Below, one piece after another: positions 7,254 through 13,379 of a stretch of DNA of 36,441 nucleotides. Source of the stretch: an uncultured Eubacteriales bacterium (GTDB lineage: Bacteria; Bacillota; Clostridia; Peptostreptococcales; Anaerovoracaceae). The notes beneath the pieces are model-generated. The model did no database searches, was not told the DNA's origin, and saw only the letters and a program-made list of their open reading frames with translations. Position 1 is the first letter of the stretch. Each line of letters begins with the position of its first letter. A program made the translations under genes and the position numbers. The stretch is taken from NCBI GenBank assembly GCA_905206455.1, contig CAJLHL010000008.1, positions 1 through 36,441 of the forward strand. Direction: 5' to 3'.

Positions 7254-8063
7254 TTACTTATATTTCTCAATCGACACCATGATCCGGCCCTTGCCGCTTT
7301 TTCCCCTGACACCGGAAAATACCGCCTTGCCTTTTCCGCGGAAAACGATTTTCTCCCCTTCCCGCATAAGACGATCCGGCTTTTTCACATGGATTCCATC
7401 CACAAAGATCAACCCGGCCGCTGCCGCTTCTGCCGCTTTGCTCCGCGATACGGAAAAAGCCGCCGATACCAGATTATCCAGCCGCAGAGAAGCCACGCTC
7501 TCTACTATTTCCCGGGGCGCGTTTTCCTCCCAAATCAAATCGCCCGCAGGAATTTCAGAAAGTTCCAGGACCGCTCTTCCTGCTCTGCCGTAATTCATCA
7601 GCACAAAACCGGCCATTTCCTTCAAAACGATGAGATCGGCGCCGTCTTCTCTGACCAGAATGTCGCCCACCGCCTCTCTTCGTATTCCCAGCCCCATCAG
7701 AGCGCCGAGATAATCTCTGTGAGAAAGCTCCGGCGATCCCTTCTTCCTCAGAGCCCGGATGACCGACAGCGGATTTTCCCCGGGAATAGAGGAAAAATGC
7801 TGCGCAGCGCTTTCATCGACCAGAAATCCCTCCGGAAAAAAAGCGCAGATCACCCGTTCCGCATTCTCGTAACCGCCGTAAAAACCGTAATTCAGATCTT
7901 TCCGCGTCTTCAAAACAGTCTCCGCAAGGCTTCGCTGCCTCAGATCCAGAAAAGAACTGAACGTAATCATATAGCGATCCTCTGACTGGCGAATCTTATC
8001 TTCGATATTCGCCAGCAGCATTCTATCTTCCTTCTCCATATTTTTGCTGTCTTTTAAATTCAC
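7254..8063 (-). CDS. ylmH: YlmH-family S4-domain RNA-binding protein
   Basis: A 269-residue protein of the YlmH family, ribosome-associated S4-domain proteins linked to cell division and translation quality control. Visible are the N-terminal DR-rich region (SEDRYMITFSSFLDLRQ), the central FYGGYENAERVICAFFP and HRDYLGALMGLGIRREAVGDI motifs, and the C-terminal S4 domain (LRLDNLVSAAFSVSRSKAAEAAAAGLIFVDG). The start is GTG at 8063, preferred over ATG 8039 because AAGGAG lies about nine bases before it. In many Firmicutes ylmH sits between sepF and divIVA; here it stands alone, convergent with ppaC and divergent from panE. Confidence 0.9.
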   Translation of the reverse strand: MNLKDSKNMEKEDRMLLANIEDKIRQSEDRYMITFSSFLDLRQRSLAETVLKTRKDLNYGFYGGYENAERVICAFFPEGFLVDESAAQHFSSIPGENPLSVIRALRKKGSPELSHRDYLGALMGLGIRREAVGDILVREDGADLIVLKEMAGFVLMNYGRAGRAVLELSEIPAGDLIWEENAPREIVESVASLRLDNLVSAAFSVSRSKAAEAAAAGLIFVDGIHVKKPDRLMREGEKIVFRGKGKAVFSGVRGKSGKGRIMVSIEKYK

Positions 8064-8198
8064 TCTTCTCCGCTCCTTTTTCTCATCCTGCCGTCACAGG
8101 ACAGAATCCCCTTCTCCCGGGCAAAACCGTTCTCCTCCTCTGCAACCGCCGAAAACAAAGAAGTCCGGAAACATCGCCGCACCAGAGACGATTTTAAA

Positions 8199-8227
8199 TT
8201 GCCAAAACCCCTCTGATTCGGTATCAT
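8199..8227 (+). promoter_or_regulatory. Promoter of the PanE-like gene
   Basis: TTGCCA (8199-8204), 17 bases, TATCAT (8222-8227), about 17 bases before the ribosome site of the gene at 8251. Confidence 0.7.
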
Positions 8228-8250
8228 AAAACAAACAGGAGGATTTTTTC

Positions 8251-9183
8251 ATGAAGATTGCCATACTCGGAACCGGCGCCATCGGTTCGCTCTTCGCGGC
8301 CGGACTTGCCGAAAAACACGATCTCATCTGTGTCGTTCGATCTCAAAGCCACGCAGATACCATAAATAACAACGGTATCGTCATCTCGGAAAAAGACGGA
8401 ACCACCCGTACCGCCCGTGTAAAAGCTGTCACCGATACCCGGGATCTGAAGCCCTTCGATCTCGTACTCATCGCTGTGAAAGCGCCTTCCACGGAAGAAG
8501 CCGTCCAAACACACCGCGCGCTCTTTGGAAAAGATACCGTCGCGGTGACACTGCAGAACGGATACGGCAATCACGCCGATATCGAAGCCGTCGCAAACCC
8601 GGATCGGATCATTATTGGAACCACCGCTCAGGGCGCGAATATGTCATCCGACGGCCGCGTTAATCACGCGGGTTCGGGAGTGACTACTATCGGCGCACTC
8701 CATCCACAGGCTCCTGACGCGAAAAATCTGCTTGATTCTGTTTCTGTTCTGTTCAGCGAAGCGGGTTTTGAAACTGTCATTACCTCCGATGCCGAGGATG
8801 CCGTGATACGCAAGCTCTTTGTCAACATCGGCATCAACGCCGTCTGTGCTCTGAACGACTGCGCAAACCGATTTATCAGTGAGAACCCTGAGATGCGCCG
8901 GTATTCCCGTCAGCTCATCGATGAGGCCGTTGCCGTATTTGAAGCCGCCGGCCGTTCCTACGACGGAGAAAAGATCTGGGAGCATGTGGAGTCCGTAGCA
9001 AAAGCCACCGGAGATAATTTCTGCTCTATGGTCCAGGATCTCAGAAAAGGCAGACCTACTGAGATAAAAAAAATCAACGGGGTCGTCGTACAGCTGGCCG
9101 ATGAGAGGAATATCGCAGCTCCCTTTAACCGGGAAATCACACAAAAGATAGAAAATATCTCTTTAAAAAAGTCAAGATCATAA
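8251..9183 (+). CDS. panE: 2-Dehydropantoate 2-reductase family protein
   Basis: NADPH-dependent ketopantoate reductase family (pantothenate and coenzyme A synthesis); some members act on other 2-oxo acids. The N-terminal Rossmann fold has the dinucleotide motif GTGAIGS (residues 7-13), followed by DLVLIAVKAPSTEEAV and TLQNGYGN. The C-terminal helical domain has the conserved RKLFVNIGINAVCAL and the SSM(x)QD-like segment CSMVQDLRKGRPTEIKKINGVVV. Length 310 matches the family. panB and panC are not nearby, so the substrate is less certain than the fold. AGGAGG lies eight bases before the ATG. Strong terminator follows. Confidence 0.88.
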   Translation: MKIAILGTGAIGSLFAAGLAEKHDLICVVRSQSHADTINNNGIVISEKDGTTRTARVKAVTDTRDLKPFDLVLIAVKAPSTEEAVQTHRALFGKDTVAVTLQNGYGNHADIEAVANPDRIIIGTTAQGANMSSDGRVNHAGSGVTTIGALHPQAPDAKNLLDSVSVLFSEAGFETVITSDAEDAVIRKLFVNIGINAVCALNDCANRFISENPEMRRYSRQLIDEAVAVFEAAGRSYDGEKIWEHVESVAKATGDNFCSMVQDLRKGRPTEIKKINGVVVQLADERNIAAPFNREITQKIENISLKKSRS

Positions 9184-9185
9184 AA

Positions 9186-9242
9186 CCGCACCCCCGCTGT
9201 CATATGGCGATCGCGCGGTTGACGGCGGGGGCGCGGCTTTTT
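9186..9242. terminator. Bidirectional terminator between panE and the Cys-rich small gene
   Basis: A GC-rich hairpin whose arms hold CCCCCGC and GCGGGGG, extended by matching bases on both sides, with T-tracts outside both arms. It serves the genes ending at 9183 (plus) and 9272 (minus). Confidence 0.85.
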
Positions 9243-9271
9243 CGCTGTTCTATTTTTCCTGCAGAAGTTTT

Positions 9272-9478
9272 CTACATACCTTCTTCGGTCAGTACACCGT
9301 CCCAGAGACAGTATCTGCAGGAACCGGGACAATTTCTCGGATCGTGCTAAGGATTGTAATAATTCGGACACACATTATTCGATTCCACCGGCAGTCTTTT
9401 AAAGCTGGAAAATTTCTTCTCCAAAAGTACTTTTTCCTCTTCTGTCAGATTGCTGATTGTCTTACCATTTATAACCAT
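9272..9478 (-). CDS. Small Cys-rich protein interrupted by an in-frame TAG
   Basis: I do not recognise a family. From ATG 9478 the frame gives 43 residues ending VCPNYYNP, then a TAG at 9349-9347, then continues without a shift for 24 more codons to a second TAG at 9274-9272: HDPRNCPGSCRYCLWDGVLTEEGM. Four cysteines (one before and three after the TAG) would form a C...C-x3-C-x2-C metal-site pattern only if both halves are joined. Expression signals are intact: a good promoter, AGGAGGGTG about 11 bases before the ATG, and a terminator. The interpretations are a recent nonsense mutation, amber readthrough (including pyrrolysine), or a true 43-residue product with a chance tail. TAG ends at least seven other genes here, which argues against general reassignment. 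Confidence 0.5.
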
Positions 9479-9512
9479 TATTCTGCTCACCCTCCTCTGC
9501 ACATGTATTTCT

Positions 9513-9541
9513 ATTATCTATTTTATGATTGTTAAAGTCAA
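9513..9541 (-). promoter_or_regulatory. Promoter of the Cys-rich small gene
   Basis: On the minus strand: TTGACT (9541-9536), 17 bases, GATAAT (9518-9513). The start site would be near 9506, about 28 bases before the ATG. Confidence 0.75.
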
Positions 9542-9631
9542 CTGTTAAATCCTCCCGAAAACATTTTCCAACTGTTTTTTACGTAATCCATTTTTTCCAA
9601 TTCATTTTTATATTTCAAGAGAGATATTTTC

Positions 9632-9871
9632 TGTTATAATATAACATAATATTGATGGTTTCGGCTTCAGCGGACAGCGGGTCCCATTCCCGGCTTTTAC
9701 GGAGAAATCGCACTCTGGCGAAAGACCGAAAGAGAGTCTGCTCCCCGATACTATGTTGAAATCGTTTTCACACTCTAATCAGACGAATATTTAGAGATCT
9801 GTTCCGATTTGAACATAACTAAACAGTGTAATCATATTGTCTTAATTTGCTGAAACAGGAGGCAATAAAAA
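9632..9871 (+). promoter_or_regulatory. Extended -10 promoter and structured 5' leader
   Basis: TGTTATAAT (9632-9640) is a consensus extended -10 box, giving a leader of about 225 bases before the gene at 9872. The leader folds well by eye: TATGTTGAAATCG (9752-9764) pairs with CGATTTGAACATA (9805-9817) with one mismatch, and inside it CTCTAA (9773-9778) pairs with TTAGAG (9791-9796). Upstream, AGCGGAC (9669-9675) can pair with GTCTGCT (9736-9742), and an ACTCT/AGAGT hairpin competes with it. It matches no riboswitch class whose core I can recall; a T-box, FMN, TPP, SAM or glycine core is not visible. Confidence 0.5.
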
Positions 9872-10234
9872 ATGGATTTTAACAACATGAAAGATTTCGG
9901 CTTCGAGGATCTCAACGTGAGAAAAAGCGTATTCGATATGCAGGTCATCACACTGGACACTCCTTATCTGGGCGGACTTCCTCCGGAATTGGAAAAGTTC
10001 CACTATTATTTTTCTCATGAAGGACACGTTCTCATGGTCATTCCGAGAAATTATCTGAAAATCGCTCTGGAGTCCGGCGATCTGGATGATTATGAAATTC
10101 AGATTCCGGTAAAATATGTGCTGGAAAAAGGATATGAATTTGTAGAAGGACATCTGGACTACATCGTCGGCAACTTCGATTACGATGATGAGCTCCAAAA
10201 GGTGGACGTCCCGGCGGAATATTACGAGTATTAA
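9872..10234 (+). CDS. Uncharacterised acidic protein
   Basis: A 120-residue protein I do not recognise. It is acidic and aromatic-rich, with no signal peptide or membrane segment, hence probably cytoplasmic. It looks like a single alpha/beta domain: FDMQVITLDTPYLGGLPPELEKF, then YFSHEGHVLMVIPRNYLKIALESGDLDDYEIQIPVKYVLE, and an acidic, tyrosine-rich tail ending AEYYEY. The start is well supported by AGGAGG about nine bases before the ATG. It is monocistronic: its own promoter and long leader lie upstream and a terminator follows. The long structured leader suggests control after transcription starts. Codon use and composition resemble the neighbours, so no sign of recent transfer. Confidence 0.85.
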   Translation: MDFNNMKDFGFEDLNVRKSVFDMQVITLDTPYLGGLPPELEKFHYYFSHEGHVLMVIPRNYLKIALESGDLDDYEIQIPVKYVLEKGYEFVEGHLDYIVGNFDYDDELQKVDVPAEYYEY

Positions 10235-10244
10235 AAACTTCTGC

Positions 10245-10300
10245 CCGGAAGAGAACTGCGTCACCATTCTCTTCCGGATCTTTTCCGCCGCAGTTTTTTA
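10245..10300 (+). terminator. Terminator with two mutually exclusive hairpins
   Basis: CCGGAAGAGAA (10245-10255) pairs perfectly with TTCTCTTCCGG (10267-10277). Alternatively AACTGCG (10254-10260) pairs with CGCAGTT (10289-10295), followed by TTTTA. Only the second is directly followed by a T-run, and the two share bases, as in terminator/antiterminator pairs. Confidence 0.7.
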
Positions 10301-10397
10301 TAATTTTTTGTTATTTCATACAATCTCATCTTGATGCCAAAACTATTTTCGTATATACTTATATCATCCAGATATATTTATTCGTTTTTCTTTTTCA

Positions 10398-10437
10398 CCA
10401 TATTTTTCATTGTTAATGATTTGTCATAAAAATATGG
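10398..10437 (+). promoter_or_regulatory. Candidate operator upstream of the ArsR-like gene
   Basis: CCATATTTTT (10398-10407) and AAAAATATGG (10428-10437) form a perfect inverted repeat with arm centres 30 bases apart (three helical turns). The right arm ends exactly where the -35 box begins. Confidence 0.6.
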
Positions 10438-10470
10438 TTGCGCTTTTCCCAGAGCGGTGCTACAATTGTA
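10438..10470 (+). promoter_or_regulatory. Promoter of the ArsR-like gene
   Basis: TTGCGC (10438-10443), 17 bases, TACAAT (10461-10466). The -10 box is part of a perfect ten-base palindrome TACAATTGTA (10461-10470), a second possible operator. Confidence 0.75.
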
Positions 10471-10510
10471 CATAGAGAATAAACGATATATATTCAGGAA
10501 GGTACTTTTT

Positions 10511-10828
10511 ATGAGATTACGTAAAGAAAGCGATGATCTCCAGGAAGACGAAATTTTACTTATCGCAAATGTTTCTGATGCACTGGCTCATCCTGTACGC
10601 ATTAAGATTTTCAGATTTATCATGAAATGCAATACAGCTCGTCAGTTGGTCTGCAATAAAGATGTGGTTTCCGAGTTCGACTACTCACAGGCCACGATAT
10701 CGCAGCATATCAAAAAGCTGCAGCAAGCGCAGTTAGTGCAGGTAAAGAAGAAAGATAAGTTCTCCTATTATTTTGTAAATATAGGAATTCTCGGCAAATA
10801 TGTAAATGCCGTAAATAAATTCGATTGA
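10511..10828 (+). CDS. ArsR-like winged-helix transcriptional regulator
   Basis: A 105-residue DNA-binding protein of the ArsR/SmtB type. The conserved stretch ALAHPVRIKIFRFIM (residues 25-39) and the helix-turn-helix YSQATISQHIKKLQQAQLVQVKKKDKFSYYFVN (59-91) are clear. The classic metal motif ELCVCDL is absent; the only cysteines are Cys40 and Cys48, which could be a thiol sensor but not the usual arsenic site. The start at 10511 is chosen because AGGAAGG lies about seven bases before it; upstream codons of the same frame overlap the promoter. No transporter or reductase gene is adjacent in operon, so its target may be itself or a distant gene. Terminator follows; tspO is next. Confidence 0.88.
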   Translation: MRLRKESDDLQEDEILLIANVSDALAHPVRIKIFRFIMKCNTARQLVCNKDVVSEFDYSQATISQHIKKLQQAQLVQVKKKDKFSYYFVNIGILGKYVNAVNKFD

Positions 10829-10890
10829 CAGTAGCGGTTTACTCCCATAAACCGCCCTCCATATAATTCTCAGATTGTTTGACATGCAGA

Positions 10891-10930
10891 AAGAAAGACT
10901 GTGATTCACAGTCTTTCTTCATTTTTTGTC
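10891..10930 (+). terminator. Terminator after the ArsR-like gene
   Basis: AAGAAAGACTGTG (10891-10903) pairs perfectly with CACAGTCTTTCTT (10907-10919), followed by a T-rich tract. Confidence 0.92.
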
Positions 10931-11023
10931 TTTTTTCAGCTGCACTCCTCGTCCTTCTCTTTTCTTTTCGTATAATTTTGCGCTATATGCATAAAAATAA
11001 GAATACAGAAAGGACGTATGTTT

Positions 11024-11494
11024 ATGAAAATCAGATGGAAAACTCTCATATTCAATCTCGCGGTTCCCCTTATCACGGGAGCCGTATCCGGATTTCTCAC
11101 GCGAAGCGCCATGCAGCAATACGGTCAGCTCAATCAACCGCCGCTTTCACCGCCTTCCGCGGTCTTTCCTGTCGTATGGACCACGCTTTTTCTGCTCATG
11201 GGAATCTCCGCCTACCTCGTGACGATGAAACGTTCCGACGGGCTAAAGAGTTACGATATCCCGGCGGTTTACTGGATTCAGCTAATCGTCAATTTCATCT
11301 GGCCGCTGATATTTTTCAACCTGGCAATCTATGGAATTGCGCTGGCTTGGCTGATTCTTCTCATTATACTTGTAATTTATATGATCTTTCAGTTTCACGA
11401 TATCACGCCCGCCGCAGGATGGCTGCAGGTACCTTATCTGCTCTGGCTGATCTTTGCGGGCTACCTCAATGCGGGCATCTGGCTGCTGAATTGA
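11024..11494 (+). CDS. tspO: TspO/MBR family membrane protein
   Basis: A 156-residue integral membrane protein of the tryptophan-rich sensory protein family, which binds porphyrins and related tetrapyrroles. Five hydrophobic segments are seen: residues about 8-25, 44-65, 80-100, 104-124 and 132-153. Family motifs include LNQPPLSPPSAVFPVVWTTL, NFIWPLIFFNL and AGYLNAGIWLLN at the C-terminus. The ATG at 11024 is preferred over the one at 11018 because AAAGGA is then nine rather than three bases away. A TATAAT lies at 10971-10976 but without a good -35 box. Strong terminator follows. Confidence 0.93.
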   Translation: MKIRWKTLIFNLAVPLITGAVSGFLTRSAMQQYGQLNQPPLSPPSAVFPVVWTTLFLLMGISAYLVTMKRSDGLKSYDIPAVYWIQLIVNFIWPLIFFNLAIYGIALAWLILLIILVIYMIFQFHDITPAAGWLQVPYLLWLIFAGYLNAGIWLLN

Positions 11495-11527
11495 AAAAGT
11501 GATCATTTTTAAACGATACCGTTACCA

Positions 11528-11567
11528 GAGCCCGCGGCTGTTGGAGCAGGCGGGCTCCTTTTTTTCT
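11528..11567 (+). terminator. Terminator after tspO
   Basis: GAGCCCGC (11528-11535) pairs with GCGGGCTC (11550-11557), then CC and seven T. Confidence 0.88.
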
Positions 11568-12045
11568 ATTTGTGGTAAGGCTCCCTGCGGCTGATCTTAA
11601 ACGCGCGGTAAATCTGTTCCAGAAGAATCACCCGCATCATCTGGTGCGGAAATGTCATAGAGGAAAAAGAAAGTTTAAAATCTGCCCTCTTCCGCACTTC
11701 ATCAGAGAGACCCAGAGATCCGCCGATAATCAAATCGACAGTACTGCAGCCTCCGAGAGTCAGGCCTTCTATCTTCTGTGACAGCTGTTCCGAAGACAGC
11801 TGCTTTCCTTTCCCATCCAAGGCGATCACATAAGAATCTGCAGAGAGAGACTTCAGAATACTTCTGCCTTCTGCCGTCTTCACATATTCCTCCTCTGATG
11901 CGGAGGCATTGTCCGGCAGGCGCTCTTCTTTCAGCTCCACGATGCGTATTCTGCAGTAGCGGCTCAGACGTTTTACATACTCAGCCGCCGCATCCGTCCA
12001 GTATTTTTCTTTCAGCTTCCCCACACATATGATATTGATATTCAC
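11566..12045 (-). CDS. rlmH: 23S rRNA (pseudouridine1915-N3)-methyltransferase
   Basis: Methylates pseudouridine 1915 in helix 69 of 23S rRNA; a SPOUT-class enzyme with a trefoil knot. The opening NINIICVGKLKEKYW, the SAM-pocket stretch DLIIGGSLGLSDEVRKRAD, and the C-terminal RAFKISRREPYHK are diagnostic. The GTG at 12045 gives 159 residues, the normal Firmicutes length, with GAGAGGTGA about ten bases upstream (TTG at 12048 is the alternative); the longer frame from 12069 adds residues that relatives lack. In many Firmicutes rlmH lies close to walJ-htrA near the origin; here it is about 1.3 kb from htrA on the same strand, separated by the gamma-carbonic anhydrase gene. Confidence 0.95.
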   Translation of the reverse strand: MNINIICVGKLKEKYWTDAAAEYVKRLSRYCRIRIVELKEERLPDNASASEEEYVKTAEGRSILKSLSADSYVIALDGKGKQLSSEQLSQKIEGLTLGGCSTVDLIIGGSLGLSDEVRKRADFKLSFSSMTFPHQMMRVILLEQIYRAFKISRREPYHK

Positions 12046-12138
12046 CAACTCCCGGTCACCTCTCATCACGTCGTCTCATCTGCACCGTCCCTGCAGTATT
12101 CGTACAAATTCCTTTTTTCTCTTTATTATATCATCTTA

Positions 12139-12497
12139 TCACCGCGGACGTATCTTCAAATCCCATCTATTACTTTCTTCATCCGCTCCCCGGATTTCTC
12201 CGCCATTTCCGCCGGCATATGCGCAGGTACCTGCCACCGCGGCTGCTTTCTTCAGCTCCTTTCCCATCCGCTCCCACAAAACCGTTCTTCCCGCGTCCTC
12301 CAAGAGGATGTTCTCTCTTTCATATCGACAAATCTGTCATAGCGATCATTCTGAATGAAAATACCGTAGTATTCATTATACATCACCAGCACACTGTTAT
12401 CCGATGAAAGGAAATTACGCCGGAAACATTTGCCGGATGCGATGAATTATGATATTTTAAACCGTATATCACGATTTTTACTGATCGAGAATCTCAT
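12139..12497 (-). pseudogene. Decayed gene with one stop and one frameshift
   Basis: GGGGAAGG (12512-12505) sits seven bases before ATG 12497. That frame gives 16 residues, a TAA at 12449-12447, then continues in the same frame for 45 codons including NSVLVMYNEYYGIFIQNDRY and DRFVDMKER. Near 12313 the coding signal jumps to another frame and runs 60 more codons (ENILLEDAGRTVLWERMGKE, then KKAAAVAG) to a TGA at 12141-12139. Read through both lesions it makes a protein of about 120 residues with ordinary composition. I do not recognise the family. It could also be chance open frames, but the way the two frames join suggests decay. Confidence 0.4.
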
Positions 12498-12557
12498 GCG
12501 GCCGCCTTCCCCGGTTTCACCCGCTGACCTGCCGCAGAAACAGAAAAGAGGAAAAAT

Positions 12558-13079
12558 ATGAAAAACCCAACTATCGGAAAAAATGTGTATATCGCAGAAG
12601 GAGCCGTCGTTCGCGGAGATGTGACCATAGGAGACGAATCCAGCGTCTGGTTTAACGCCGTCATCCGCGCCGACCGCGAGCCGGTCGTTATCGGCAGAGG
12701 AACCAATATCCAGGATAACAGTGTCGTTCACGTAGAGACGGGAGCCGGCGTCGTGATCGGAAACCATGTGACAGTAGGTCACAATGCTGTCGTTCACGGA
12801 TGTACCATAGGAGACAACTCTCTGATCGGTATGAACGCGGTGATTATGAACAATGCGGTGATCGGAAAAAATTGTATCGTCGGCGCATGCGCTCTGGTCA
12901 CACAGAATGCAGTCATTCCCGACGGCTCACTGGTGATGGGCTGCCCCGCCGCTGTCACACGTATGCTGACGCCGGAAGAGATCGCATCCAATACAGATAA
13001 TGCGCGTCATTATGTACAGGAAGCGGCGGCATACGGCAGAGAAGACAGAATCCATCCGAAAAAACAGATCCAAAAGTAA
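12558..13079 (+). CDS. Gamma-carbonic anhydrase-like hexapeptide-repeat protein
   Basis: A 173-residue left-handed beta-helix protein of the YrdA/PaaY/CaiE branch of gamma-class carbonic anhydrases. Hexapeptide repeats run from residue 5 to about 135 (for example IGKNVYIAEGAVVRGDVTIG and IGDNSLIGMNAVIMNNAVIG). The metal ligands of the family are in place: His58 in VVHVETG, and His75 and His80 in VTVGHNAVVHGC; the conserved IRAD and GRGTNIQDN also appear. A C-terminal helix (LTPEEIASNTDNARHYVQEA) caps the trimer. Whether it is an active carbonic anhydrase or an acyl-carrier type enzyme cannot be told from sequence. AGAGGA lies six bases before the ATG. Confidence 0.92.
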   Translation: MKNPTIGKNVYIAEGAVVRGDVTIGDESSVWFNAVIRADREPVVIGRGTNIQDNSVVHVETGAGVVIGNHVTVGHNAVVHGCTIGDNSLIGMNAVIMNNAVIGKNCIVGACALVTQNAVIPDGSLVMGCPAAVTRMLTPEEIASNTDNARHYVQEAAAYGREDRIHPKKQIQK

Positions 13080-13159
13080 CCGTATCACGAATAACGCTGT
13101 CCGCTTCTCCGTTGCTGATGATTTTTCACAGCAGCCGCGCTGCCGAATAAACACACATG

Positions 13160-13210
13160 AAAATCCCCGGAATCTGAAATTCTACAGATATTTCAGATTC
13201 CGGGGATTTT
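13160..13210. terminator. Bidirectional terminator, 20-base perfect stem
   Basis: The 20 bases at 13160-13179 are exactly complementary to 13191-13210 around an 11-base loop; each arm begins with A4 and ends in T4 on the other strand. It serves the gene ending at 13079 and, in the opposite direction, htrA ending at 13380. Confidence 0.92.
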
Positions 13211-13379
13211 CTTAAATCATCTTTCAAATATTACCTTGCCGTTCAGCCGAAAAAATGCCGTTGGATCGCTTCGTACTCTTCTTCCGCCACAGATATTTTC
13301 ATTGATCTGAAATGGGCGGGCGATTTTGAAACAGCCGGCCCGCCTGATTCCTTCCGAGCGGTCTGCCTCCTTTTGAGGT

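Noticed and set aside
9347..9349. General reassignment of TAG to pyrrolysine
   Set aside because: TAG is the normal stop of serS, the Crp/Fnr gene, rlmH, htrA, the secreted-protein gene, the patatin gene and parA, and no pyl genes lie in the window.
9640..9871. T-box or known riboswitch in the leader of the acidic-protein gene
   Set aside because: No TGGNACC-like T-box sequence and no recognisable core of the common riboswitch classes; kept only as an unclassified structured leader.
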